A stretch of DNA of 64,000 nucleotides from Macrostomum hystrix (taxonomy: Eukaryota > Platyhelminthes > Macrostomidae): NCBI GenBank assembly GCA_950097015.1, contig CATNEN010000033.1:4068501-4132500 (forward strand), read 5' to 3'. The notes under the pieces were generated by a model. That model did not search any database. It saw only the letters and a program-made list of their open reading frames with translations, and was not told where the DNA came from. The translations under genes and the position numbers were made by a program. Position 1 is the stretch's first letter. The number at the start of each line of letters is the position of its first letter. Below are positions 34,768 to 44,144 of the stretch, one piece after another.

Positions 34768-35566
34768 TATTTTCTCGCCTCAATTATTTCCAATTATTTC
34801 CAATAATCCCAATTATTTCTTCGTGTCTCTCGTGAGCTATTAATTTGCACGAATGAAACTTTTGTCGCGGTGCCCTCTCAGCAATCGATTGAATTAAGTC
34901 GATCCGAATTGATATGCTCGTATTTAAATTTAGTCGCTTCAATACAAAAACAGTCAGTGAGCTCGTGAGACACTTAAGGATTTTTCTCCTCTGTGTCTCA
35001 CTGACAAGTGCCGCCAGTTGAGAGGCTGCTCAGAGCGGCTCTCAGGCACTGAGCACAGTCTGTCTGTCTGGCATCAAGTTTCATTTCAGTCGGGGGTAAA
35101 TCGACAGCTCGCCTGACCAGGGGGAGAGGAAAAGATGGCAATGGCTGACGGAAGCTGTCAAAACTGAGCGAGGGTAGGGGCCATTGTTATCGAGCGGACT
35201 CACTTTGGGATAATTGGGTTGGGAGCGATGGCTGCTTGCCGGCACTCAACTTCTCAACTGGGCGGCGTGACGCAACTGAGATCAACCGACACCAAAACAT
35301 GTCGGATGCCTGCGAGAGAACGATTATAGGGGAATTTTACGCAGATGATTTTATAGATGATTTTAAATAATGAGAATGTGTGCTGCAATGGGAATTGAAC
35401 GATTCTGGGTGCCTAAGAAATTCGGGAAGTTAGCGAATTTATCAACTTAACGAATCCAGGATTTTTAAGTTTCTAGGAAATTAACAACTCAATGATTTTC
35501 TTGAATCAAAGATTTAAACTAATCTCAGATAAAAAAAAGTAAAAATTTAAACAAATCTCGGATTAA
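34768..35566. other. Spacer between two minisatellites
   Basis: Unique sequence without an ORF of note. From about 35400 it becomes AT-rich, with degenerate copies of the 17 bp unit leading into the next array. Confidence 0.5.
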
Positions 35567-36358
35567 ACGAATCTATGATTTTAACGAATCTATGATTTTA
35601 ACGAATCTATGATTTTAACGAATCTATGATTTTAACGAATCTATGATTTTAACGAATCTATGATTTTAACGAATCTATGATTTTAACGAATCTATAATTT
35701 TAACGAATCTAGGGTTTTAACGAATCTATGATTTTAACGAATCTATAATTTTAACGAATCTATGATTTTAACGAATCTATAATTTTAACTAATCTATGAT
35801 TTTAACGAATCTATGATTTTAACGAATCTATAATTTTAACGAATCTAGGGTTTTAACGAATCTATGATTTTAACGAATCTATGATTTTTAACGAATCTAT
35901 GATTTTAACGAATCTATGATTTTAACGAATCTATGATTTTAACGAATCTATAATTTTAACGAATCTATGATTTTAACGAATCTATGATTTTAACAAATCT
36001 ATGATTTTAACGAATCTATGATTTTAACGAATCTATGATTTTAACAAATCTATGATTTTAACGAATCAATGATTTTAACGAATCTATGATTTTAACGAAT
36101 CTATGATTTTAACGAATCTATGATTTTAACGAATCTATGATTTTAACGAATCTATGATTTTAACGAATCTATGATTTTAACGAATCTATGATTTTAACGA
36201 ATCTATGATTTTAACGAATCTATGATTTTAACAAATCTATGATTTTAACGAATCTATGATTTTAACAAATCTATGATTTTAACGAATCTATGATTTTAAC
36301 GAATCTATGATTTTAACGAATCTATGATTTTAACGAATCTAGGGTTTTAACGAATCCT
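35567..36358. repeat. 17 bp minisatellite
   Basis: About 46 copies of AACGAATCTATGATTTT, with recurring variants (CTATAATTTT, CTAGGGTTTT, AACAAATCT). Both flanks hold degraded copies, so the array has a homogenised core and decayed edges. Confidence 0.95.
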
Positions 36359-37242
36359 TGATTTAAACCAAATGTAGGATTTTTACGAGTCTCGTATTTT
36401 AACAAATCTATAATTTATCAAATCTAGCAATTTACAGAATTTAGTTTTTTAGAGAAGCTGGGATTTTATAAAATTTAGGAATAAAACGACTCTGGTATTA
36501 TTCTTGTTAGAAATACGTGAGAATGGATGAAATGGTTTGCAGAAGCTGTGCTTTTGCACCTGCTTTCGCATTAGTGCAATCATTGACACAGATTATTGGT
36601 AATGTTAACAGTTTCATGCTGCATGGGTTGGAAATCTGCTCAGTATAAAATTGCTCTTACAAAACAGTTTACACCCTAACAGTGAATTAACCCTAAATTA
36701 ATCCTCATTAATTTCCCCACTACCTGATATCCACATTTTACAGGAGAGGGGGGAGAGAGAGGGGAGGGAGACCACAGTTGATGGAGCGCAAGAGGCTGTA
36801 ATGCTGCGCGAGTTGCTTGGCAAAGTTTCCCCAGGCAAATTCCTAATTTCAGCTCCCAGAACGAATCTTCGCACGCGGAAAATGGACCACCTGCTTGCTA
36901 ATTGGGCTGGGGAGCAGTGGAAATTAACAAATCCCGCATCCCATCTTTATCCCGCTGGGCAGATCCCACTTATCACTTGGCCCACTAAACTAGTCAAGTA
37001 GTCGCTAGGCAAATGAAATATGTATAGATACATCGAGGAAGAAATGAATGAATGAATTTAGGGCGAAAAAAACTGGCAAAGACAAAAGAAAAATGAATGG
37101 GAAATCTTTGCTTCGCTTAGCATTGATTGCATAATCGTTATTCCCTGCACGCCACCGCCTCTCGTGAATTATTAGCTGAATGAAATGCAGGATGATGGCT
37201 TGTGGCCAATGCGGAACTGGAGGGACACTTTGTTTATTTTTG
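36359..37242. other. Spacer with a short purine-rich run
   Basis: Decayed 17 bp units to about 36480, then unique DNA with GAGAGGGGGGAGAGAGAGGG at about 36745. No credible coding exon. Confidence 0.5.
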
Positions 37243-37618
37243 TCTCCATCTGCCTGTTCTGGGTGTCTGTCTACCAGTTGTGGGTGTCTGCCTGCCAGTT
37301 TTGGGTGTCTGCCTGCCTGTTGTGGGTGTCTGCCTGCCTGTTGTGGGTGTCTGCCTGCCTGTTGTGGGTGTCTGCCTGCCTGTTGTGGGTGTCTGCCTGT
37401 CTGTTGTGGGTGTCTACCTGTCTGTTGTGGGTGTCTGCCTGTCTGTTGTGGGTGTCTGCCTGCCTGTTGTGGGTGTCTGCCTGCCTGTTGTGGGTGTGTG
37501 CCTGCCTGTTGTGGGTGTGTGCCTGCCTGTTGTGGGTGTGTGCCTGCCTGTTGTGGGTGTCTGCCTGTCTGTTGTGGGTGTCTACCTGTCTGTTCTGCCC
37601 GCCTATTCTGGATGTCTG
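37243..37618. repeat. 21 bp minisatellite
   Basis: About 18 copies of a 21 bp unit containing GTCTGCCTGCCTGTTGTGGG. All three forward frames are open because 21 is a multiple of three and the unit lacks stops. The apparent Cys/Leu-rich proteins are artefacts. Confidence 0.95.
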
Positions 37619-38179
37619 TCAGTATTTTAATTCTTCTGCTGTTCCCATTTAGTATCTCCGAGTTCCCTTCTCGACTTTATTTTCTTGTGTGACAGAAACC
37701 AGCCCTTCCTGGCAAGCAACTATCTGACAATTCGTCACCCAGGTGACAGGCCCGCAGATACAATCGGCAAGGTAAACAGGTGTTAAGGGCTGGATTCCAT
37801 CTTTCAGAGCAAACTATGCAGCTACTTCTGGTCTGCTTTTAGTACACTCGCTGGAAACCAGCACAGCAGCAACTAGAACTGCAACACAGAGGAATTCCAG
37901 ATCACATATGACCACTTGTGTCCGACAGAGTGTCTGGGCTAGTGTTTGAGTAGTGTTTGAGTAGTGTTTGTGCACACCTCAACACATTGTAAGCAAGTGT
38001 ATTAGCCAATGAATAAACAACCAAAGCGAGTACGAGTATTTGCGAAGCATGCACTGCGGCTTCCCACCTTCTGCTACTCAGCCTCAAAACTAAATTGTGA
38101 CTCACAGCATCTTTCTCGCTATTTCGCTATTTCATAAAAGTACGTTAATTGGGAAATGCTTTTTAGAATCGAAGCTTCA
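37619..38179. other. 5' flank of the polyglutamine gene
   Basis: Unique DNA with a short triplication (GTGTTTGAGTA at about 37940). No clear TATA box or array. The promoter of the 38350 gene is expected here. Confidence 0.4.
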
Positions 38180-38199
38180 CTTCTTTTGATTCTTCACAG
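38180..38199 (+). promoter_or_regulatory. Strong 3' splice site upstream of the polyglutamine gene
   Basis: ACTTCTTTTGATTCTTCACAG|G has a long pyrimidine tract and CAG. It implies a 5'UTR intron or a leader trans-splice site 150 bases before ATG 38350. Confidence 0.5.
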
Positions 38200-38215
38200 G
38201 CGATTCGGATCGAAG

Positions 38216-38323
38216 ATGCATTCATTGTCTATGGCAAAAATAGCTCTAAAACAGGCTCGAATTGAAAGTGTTGAGAGTCAGCTGCCATTAGCCGAGCGTG
38301 CAGCAGATTCTGTTAACGAATAA
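38216..38323 (+). CDS. 35-codon upstream ORF in the leader of the polyglutamine gene
   Basis: It opens at the first ATG after the 38199 splice site and encodes MHSLSMAKIALKQARIESVE followed by 15 more residues, ending in TAA 26 bases before ATG 38350. Its composition (KQARIESVESQLPLAERAAD) is helix-like and codon-like rather than random. It could be a regulatory uORF or a small peptide. No homologue is recognised. Confidence 0.4.
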   Translation: MHSLSMAKIALKQARIESVESQLPLAERAADSVNE

Positions 38324-38349
38324 ATCAATTGCAAAGCAATTAATCTGCC

Positions 38350-38892
38350 ATGAACAACAACTCGGCTACGGCGACAGCCTTTCACGATGCGGCCAACGGC
38401 AACCCGCGCCTGCAGCAGTGGCTGAAGGAGACCGAGCGGCAGCGGGAGGAGAATAACAGGGCCGCGTTCGCCCGCTGGATGGAGAAGTGCGACAGCGGCC
38501 TGGTTAAGCCAGCCACCCTGCAGAGCTACCCGACTGCCGCCGCGGCGCTGCGGGCTGCTCAAACCGCCGGCAGCCAGAGCCCCATGACAGCCGCCGCAGT
38601 GGCCGCCGCAGCTGCCGCTGCCGCAAGCAAGCACCGCCAGCTTCATCAGCAGCATCATAACTCAATTCAGCAGCACCAGCAGCAGCAGCAACAACAGCAG
38701 CAACAGCAGCAGCAACAGCAGCAGCAACAGCAGCAGCAACAGCAGCAGCACCAGACAGGTATCCAGCAACCCCAGCTGTTTCTGCAACAGTCTCAGGTTG
38801 AATTCGAGTTTGCGGGTGACGGGACCCACTTTGCCACTGCGCTGGGCCAGGCACTGCTGCAACACTCCCAGCAACAGCAGCAGCAACAGCAA

Positions 38893-38927
<35 letters not shown>

Positions 38928-39236
38928 AATGTTAGAGTCAGCGGACTGTGGGCAGCTGGGATATCCAATGTACATGTACGCAGGCTACCAGCCCTACCAG
39001 CCGGCTGCTTTCTGCTACGCACCGGCAACGCACCAGCAGCAACAGCAGCAGCAGCAGCACTTAATGCAACATCACCACAACTACCTGGGAGGTCCTGGAC
39101 AGCCTTCCATGCCACAGTCCATGCAGCTGCCTCCAACGTCTTCTGCGCCATCGTGCTCGGCGTCTTCCTCATCTGCCACCTCTTCGGCTTCGATATCCTC
39201 GACATCCTCAGCTGTTCAGCCTGCAACTCCCACTCG

Positions 39237-39283
<47 letters not shown>

Positions 39284-39468
39284 CGCAACAGTCCACAGTG
39301 CAGACATCGCAGACAGTGGAGATCATCTACCAGGCCGGAGGTCCCGCTGCAGTCAGCGACTTGCCAGATGCATCGGCGGTGGCCTCGGGTGATCACCTGC
39401 AGCAGCTGTGCGCCGAGTTTCCCACAATGGCAGCCGCCGTCTGTCACGTGCTGCAGCGACAGAACTGA
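38350..39468 (+). CDS. Polyglutamine-rich protein, 372 residues, single exon
   Basis: The N-terminus is the only charged, structured-looking part: NPRLQQWLKETERQREENNR, then AAFARWMEKCDSG (residues 18-50, helical). An alanine-rich stretch follows (about 63-92). Three pure glutamine tracts come next: Q24 at 110-133, Q19 at 174-192 and Q15 at 297-311, separated by His/Gln, Tyr/Pro (YPMYMYAGYQPYQPAAF) and Ser/Ala/Thr-rich segments. The last 25 residues (DHLQQLCAEFPTMAAAVCHV...) faintly recall the first two helices of a CUE ubiquitin-binding domain, but the third is absent. The composition suggests a transcription or RNA-granule protein. I do not recognise the family. An ATTAAA lies about 190 bases past the stop. 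Confidence 0.75.
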
Positions 39469-39656
39469 GACTGAGTCGCTGTCCACGCGCAGTCTCTTTT
39501 ATCAGGAATCTATTTTTGCTTTTTTTATCTTTAAAAGGCGTTTAAAAACGGCACGCTAAAGGTGACAGTCAGCTCACAGACAGGGAGCTTGATAACTTTT
39601 CGTTATACGCAGCAGCTACTATGTGCAATTAATTTTTTACAGCTTTAACAAAAGTA

Positions 39657-39662
39657 ATTAAA
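39657..39662 (+). terminator. Candidate polyadenylation signal of the polyglutamine gene
   Basis: ATTAAA about 190 bases after the stop codon. Confidence 0.4.
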
Positions 39663-40127
39663 ATAATATTTTTATTCTGCTAAAAGCTTAGGAGAAATTT
39701 CTAGCTGTTCTACCCACTACTCAGTTTCATAACGCAAATTTACCATTTCCCCCACGCTTGCTTTTGGCCCAAAAAAACGAGACAAATGCCTGAGCACTGT
39801 GGCCTCGAATGTAATTTGTAGTGTAATTCTGAGGCAGTATAACGTAACGACATTTTTTTGTTAGGCCAATTCCTTCACTATGAATCTTATAGACTCCCGT
39901 TTATTTTACAATTGCTTAGTAGCAGCTTGAAATATTATTATCGTTCATTAATATTATTTTTTTCTCGTACTAATAATCATTATCAACACTTTACAACGCA
40001 GAATTACTAAACCATATAAAATGTGCTCCAGAACTTACGAAAATAAGTGCAAGACAGCCAAAACAGCCCCTAGTGTTGATAACAAGAACTACATGCATCT
40101 GAGTCTGATGTTTTTATCTTTTCAGGA
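39663..40127. other. AT-rich spacer
   Basis: No ORF or element seen. Confidence 0.5.
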
Positions 40128-40757
40128 GACACAGGGAGATATGAGACAGGGGAGAGATAAGACAGGGGAGAGATGAGACAGGGGAGAGATGAGACAAGGG
40201 AGAGATGAGACAGGGAAGAGATGAGACAGGGGAGATATGAGACAGGGGAGATATGAGACAGGGGAGATATGAGACAGGGGAGAGATGAGACAGGGGAGAG
40301 ATGAGACAGGGGAGAGATGAGACAGGGGAGAGATGAGACAGGGGAGAGATGAGACAGTGGGAGGGATGAGACAGGGGAGATATAAGACTGGGGAGAGATG
40401 AGACAAGGGAGAGATGAGACAAGGGAGAGATGAGACTGGGGAGAGATGAGACACGGGAGAGATGAGACAGGGGAGAGATGAGACAGGGGAGAGATGAGAC
40501 AGGGGAGAGATGAGACAGGGAGAGATGAGACAGGGGAGAGATGAGACAGGGGAGAGATGAGACAGTGGAGAGATGAGACAAGGGAGAGATGAGACAGGGG
40601 AGAGATGAGACAGGTGAGAGATGAGACAAGGGAGAGATGAGACAGGGGAGAGATGAGACAGGGGAGAGATGAGACAGGGGAGAGATGAGACAGGGGAGAG
40701 ATGAGACAGGGGAGAGATGAGACAGGGGAGAGATGAGACAGGGGAGAGATGAGACAG
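40128..40757. repeat. 16 bp purine-rich minisatellite
   Basis: About 39 copies of GAGACAGGGGAGAGAT, with the purines on the plus strand. Long open frames on the minus strand are artefacts. Its complement closely resembles the unit of the array at 41140-41420. Confidence 0.95.
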
Positions 40758-41139
40758 GGGTATTTTGTTAGAATGGCTCTGTGTGCCGCGGGCCCGAGTT
40801 AGCGGAACGTAAACCAAGCTTTGGCAAGCTCATGCTATTCGTTTTAATAGTACAAACGAATAGGGGGAATTGGGGAGAGTGAGGAGAGTGCGCAGCGCGC
40901 AAAACACTGGATAATTACCCCAACTGTTGAGCGGAACTGTTGGGTTGAGCAGGCAGAGCTGGCATGTCAATCTGCCTGTCTGTCACTCACTCAATCCATT
41001 CTTCTGTTGTCTCCAACCAACGACTGCGGCAACAGTCGCTAAAACCTTAACTGATGACAACAACTGCGTTTGCACTTTATAATCCTCCTCCCCTGTACAT
41101 CCTACTCACCTGTCTCTACACCACGATATATCCTCCCCT
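40758..41139. other. Spacer between two inversely related arrays
   Basis: Unique DNA of 380 bases, without an ORF of note. Confidence 0.5.
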
Positions 41140-41420
41140 GTCTCTCCTCACCTGCCTCTCCTCCCCCCTCTCTTCCCCTGCCTCCCCTCCTCCCCTGCCT
41201 CTCCTCCTCCCCTGACTCTCCTCCTCCCCTGCCTCTCCTCCTCCCCTGCCTCTCCTCCTCCCCTGCCTCTCCTCCTCCCCTGCCTCTCCTACTCCCCTGC
41301 CTCATCTCCTCCCCTGCCTCATCTCCTCCACTGCCTCTCCTCCTCCCCTGTCTCTCCTCCTCCCCTGCCTCATCTCCTCCCCTGCCTCTCCTCCTCCCCT
41401 GCCTCTCCTCCACCGCAGCC
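41140..41420. repeat. 17 bp pyrimidine-rich minisatellite
   Basis: About 17 copies around CCTCCCCTGCCTCTCCT, some with CCTCATCTCC. Pyrimidines are on the plus strand, the mirror-image polarity of the array at 40128. Confidence 0.93.
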
Positions 41421-42100
41421 CCTTCTCTTACCCGGTCTCCCCCTTGCCGTCTCCCCTCCCCGCCTTCCCTCTGAGCCTGACGCGCCTCGGCCCTTCGTCA
41501 AGTATTTGCTGTCGATTGCTCATAAATAAACAGCGCCGCATGCTGCAAACTCGAGAACTCCTTTGAATTTGTGTTTCATTGCGCAACTGAATGTTCTCAG
41601 ACTAAGCCAGGCTGACCCTGATTTCCTTATCCAGCTTGGAGTTGTAAATTTTCAATTTCTATTGACAATTGGCTCTCAAAATTCTTGAGAAAGTCAAAGC
41701 TACAAAAGACAAGAACTGCGGCCCACTTGAACTTCAATAGCAGGGCCGTGTCACTCTGGCTAGTTCCTGGTGACTCACGCACAGTCTGCTCAACTTTCCT
41801 TTGTAGGACACTTCAACTGAGACAAACGGCACACGGTGCTGGATGGGGTAAATTCTTGCGAATTGAATGTATTAGAAAGTTTGTGTAGGCATTGTTTAAT
41901 CGTAATCGTCAATTTTGGACACTCGAATGAAAGCTAATAGATCAGTGACTGCCGGACTGCGAAATTAACAAAATATTAGTTACACTCGATAACACATCGG
42001 AATTTCCTTCCTTATTTTTTTACCTTGAGTTTCTTTCTTACGTATATTTCACAAATGAAGTTTTTTTCTGAAATTTCATACCTGAAGCTTAAGAATTCCT
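41421..42100. other. Unique spacer
   Basis: No gene recognised. Degenerate copies of the following 31 bp unit appear from about 42060. Confidence 0.5.
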
Positions 42101-43157
42101 CCACAGTTTGACATCTAAAGCTTGAATTCCTATAGAATTTCACACCTGAAGCTTGAATTCCTCCAGAATTTCACACCTGAAGCTTGAATTCCTCCAGAAT
42201 TTCACACCTGAAGCTTGAATTCCTCCAGAATTTCACACCTGAAGCTAGCATTCCTCCAGATTTTCACACCTGAAGCTTGCATTCCTCCAGATTTTCACAC
42301 CTGAAGCTTGCATTCCTCCAGAATTTCACACCTGAAGCTTGAATTCCTCCAGAATTTCACACCTGAAGCTTGCATTCCTCCAGATTTTCACACCCGAAGC
42401 TTGCATTCCTCCAGAATTTCACACCTGAAGCTTGCATTCCTCCAGATTTTCACACCTGAAGCTTGAATTCTTCCAGAATTTCACACCTGAAGCTCGAATT
42501 CCTCCAGATTTTCACACCTGAAGCTTGCATTCCTCCAGATTTTCACACCTGAAGCTTGAATTCTTCCAGAATTTCACACCTGAAGCTTGAATTCCTCCAG
42601 AATTTCACACCTGAAGCTTGCATTCCTCCAGATTTTCACACCTGAAGCTTGCATTCCTCCAGAATTTCACACCTGAAGCTTGAATTCCTCCAGAATTTCA
42701 CACCTGAAGCTTGCATTCCTCCAGATTTTCACACCCGAAGCTTGCATTCCTCCAGAATTTCACACCTGAAGCTTGCATTCCTCCAGATTTTCACACCTGA
42801 AGCTTGAATTCTTCCAGAATTTCACACCTGAAGCTCGAATTCCTCCAGATTTTCACACCTGAAGCTTGCATTCCTCCAGATTTTCACACCTGAAGCTTGA
42901 ATTCTTCCAGAATTTCACACCTGAAGCTCGAATTCCTCCAGATTTTCACACCTGAAGCTTGCATTCCTCCAGATTTTCACACCTGAAGCTTGAATTCTTC
43001 CAGAATTTCACACCTGAAGCTCGAATTCCTCCAGATTTTCACACCTGAAGCTTGCATTCCTCCAGATTTTCACACCTGAAGCTTGCATTCCTCCAGAATT
43101 TCACACCTGAAGCTTGCATTCCTCCAGATTTTCACACCTGAAGCTTGAATTCCTCCT
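42101..43157. repeat. 31 bp minisatellite with 341 bp and 93 bp higher-order periods
   Basis: About 34 copies of a unit containing TTTCACACCTGAAGCTTG, then AATTCCTCCAGAA or CATTCCTCCAGAT. The rare variant CACCCGAAGC occurs at 42393 and 42734, exactly 341 bases (11 units) apart. The variant GCTCGAATTCC occurs at 42493, 42834, 42927 and 43020: first 341, then 93 and 93 bases (3 units) apart. A block of 11 units was duplicated, and later a block of 3 was repeated. Confidence 0.96.
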
Positions 43158-43770
43158 GAAAGAAAATATACTTTATTGCTCTGACGAGTACTGTGAGAAT
43201 GACAGTTACCGTTTTATGCTTATCCCTTAATAATAAAATCACATTTGATGCAAAATCCTCATACAGCACTGTATATTTGTCCTCCCACACAGTCAAGGTT
43301 ATGACTATTGTTGTTAATAAACATAGGGCAATTGAAGCAAAACAAAAATATAAATAACTTGCTGCATTTTGCCCAATTCAGAAGCATAAAACATGAAAAC
43401 AAAAAACATGAACAGTCAGCAAGGAAAGCGAGTTGTCTGATAAATAATAGTAATAACATTATGAACAACACTGCGAATGATTCTAGCAAGTGAAAGTGGA
43501 TAATATTCCTGTTCATTTTCAGGATCAAACCTGATGAAAAGAAAAAAAAGCGAGAGCGCACATTTTGTGTACAAGTCAAATTAGCCAGCCAATGGGCGCG
43601 GGCTGTCAGATTCCAGGAATCTGCATAGGAAGGCTAATGATGTACTCGCTGGAACAGAACCGAAGATGCGGCTTCTACTTTGATTTATTGACAGATATTT
43701 TTCCTTTTTTGTACTCTAGGATCGCTTTTTCAGTTGTACAATCGTAGCAAACATTCAATCGAACATTAAT
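43158..43770. other. AT-rich flank 3' of the protocadherin gene
   Basis: No credible exon. AATAAA-type motifs on the minus strand at about 43682 and 43861 could be distal polyadenylation sites of the protocadherin gene. Confidence 0.4.
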
Positions 43771-43772
43771 AA

Positions 43773-43942
43773 TGTACATTATCTGTACACTTAATGTACG
43801 TCAAGGCTGTACATTAGGACTGTACATTCTATGTACATTAGAAACTCAGCGAGTGTATGCTTTATTTTGCATATAGGGCAGGCAGACTAAATTAAGAGCT
43901 AATTTAATCTGCAGCGTACATCAAATGTGCACTGAATGTACA
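43773..43942 (-). promoter_or_regulatory. Cluster of TGTACA motifs in a possible protocadherin 3'UTR
   Basis: TGTACA occurs six times (43773, 43784, 43809, 43821, 43832, 43937), plus two near-copies (43793, 43915), within 170 bases; several are AATGTACATT. In RNA, UGUACAUU is close to the Pumilio site UGUAnAUA. It lies 200-370 bases past the protocadherin stop. It would be in the transcript only if a distal poly(A) site is used. Confidence 0.35.
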
Positions 43943-44075
43943 TCCATACTCCCGACCCATAAATTCCTGACACGAAGTGGAGGCTGCGATTAGAGGCATC
44001 ATTGGGAAGAATTAGAGGTCAATTGTACGCATGGCCGGCAGGTCTGGTGTGTGGCATGCTTAAAATGAAATGTAC

Positions 44076-44081
44076 TTTATT
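44076..44081 (-). terminator. Candidate polyadenylation signal of the protocadherin gene
   Basis: AATAAA on the minus strand, 64 bases after the stop at 44145. Confidence 0.5.
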
Positions 44082-44144
44082 CAGCCTATACTGTACAGTT
44101 ATCGACAATAATTCTGACTTTCTGCTGAATCTGCGGCCGGAGGG

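Noticed and set aside
37180-37692. Three plus-strand Cys/Leu-rich repeat ORFs (CLPACCG, VVGVCLP)
   Set aside because: A 21 bp array keeps all frames open; no signal peptide or flanking gene structure supports a protein.
40114-40817. Minus-strand ORFs of 171 and 231 residues (LSPVSSLPCLIS repeats)
   Set aside because: Artefact of the stop-free 16 bp array, open in two frames.
42101-43157. CRISPR-like array of repeats and spacers
   Set aside because: Units are contiguous with no unique spacers, and the genome is animal; this is a minisatellite.
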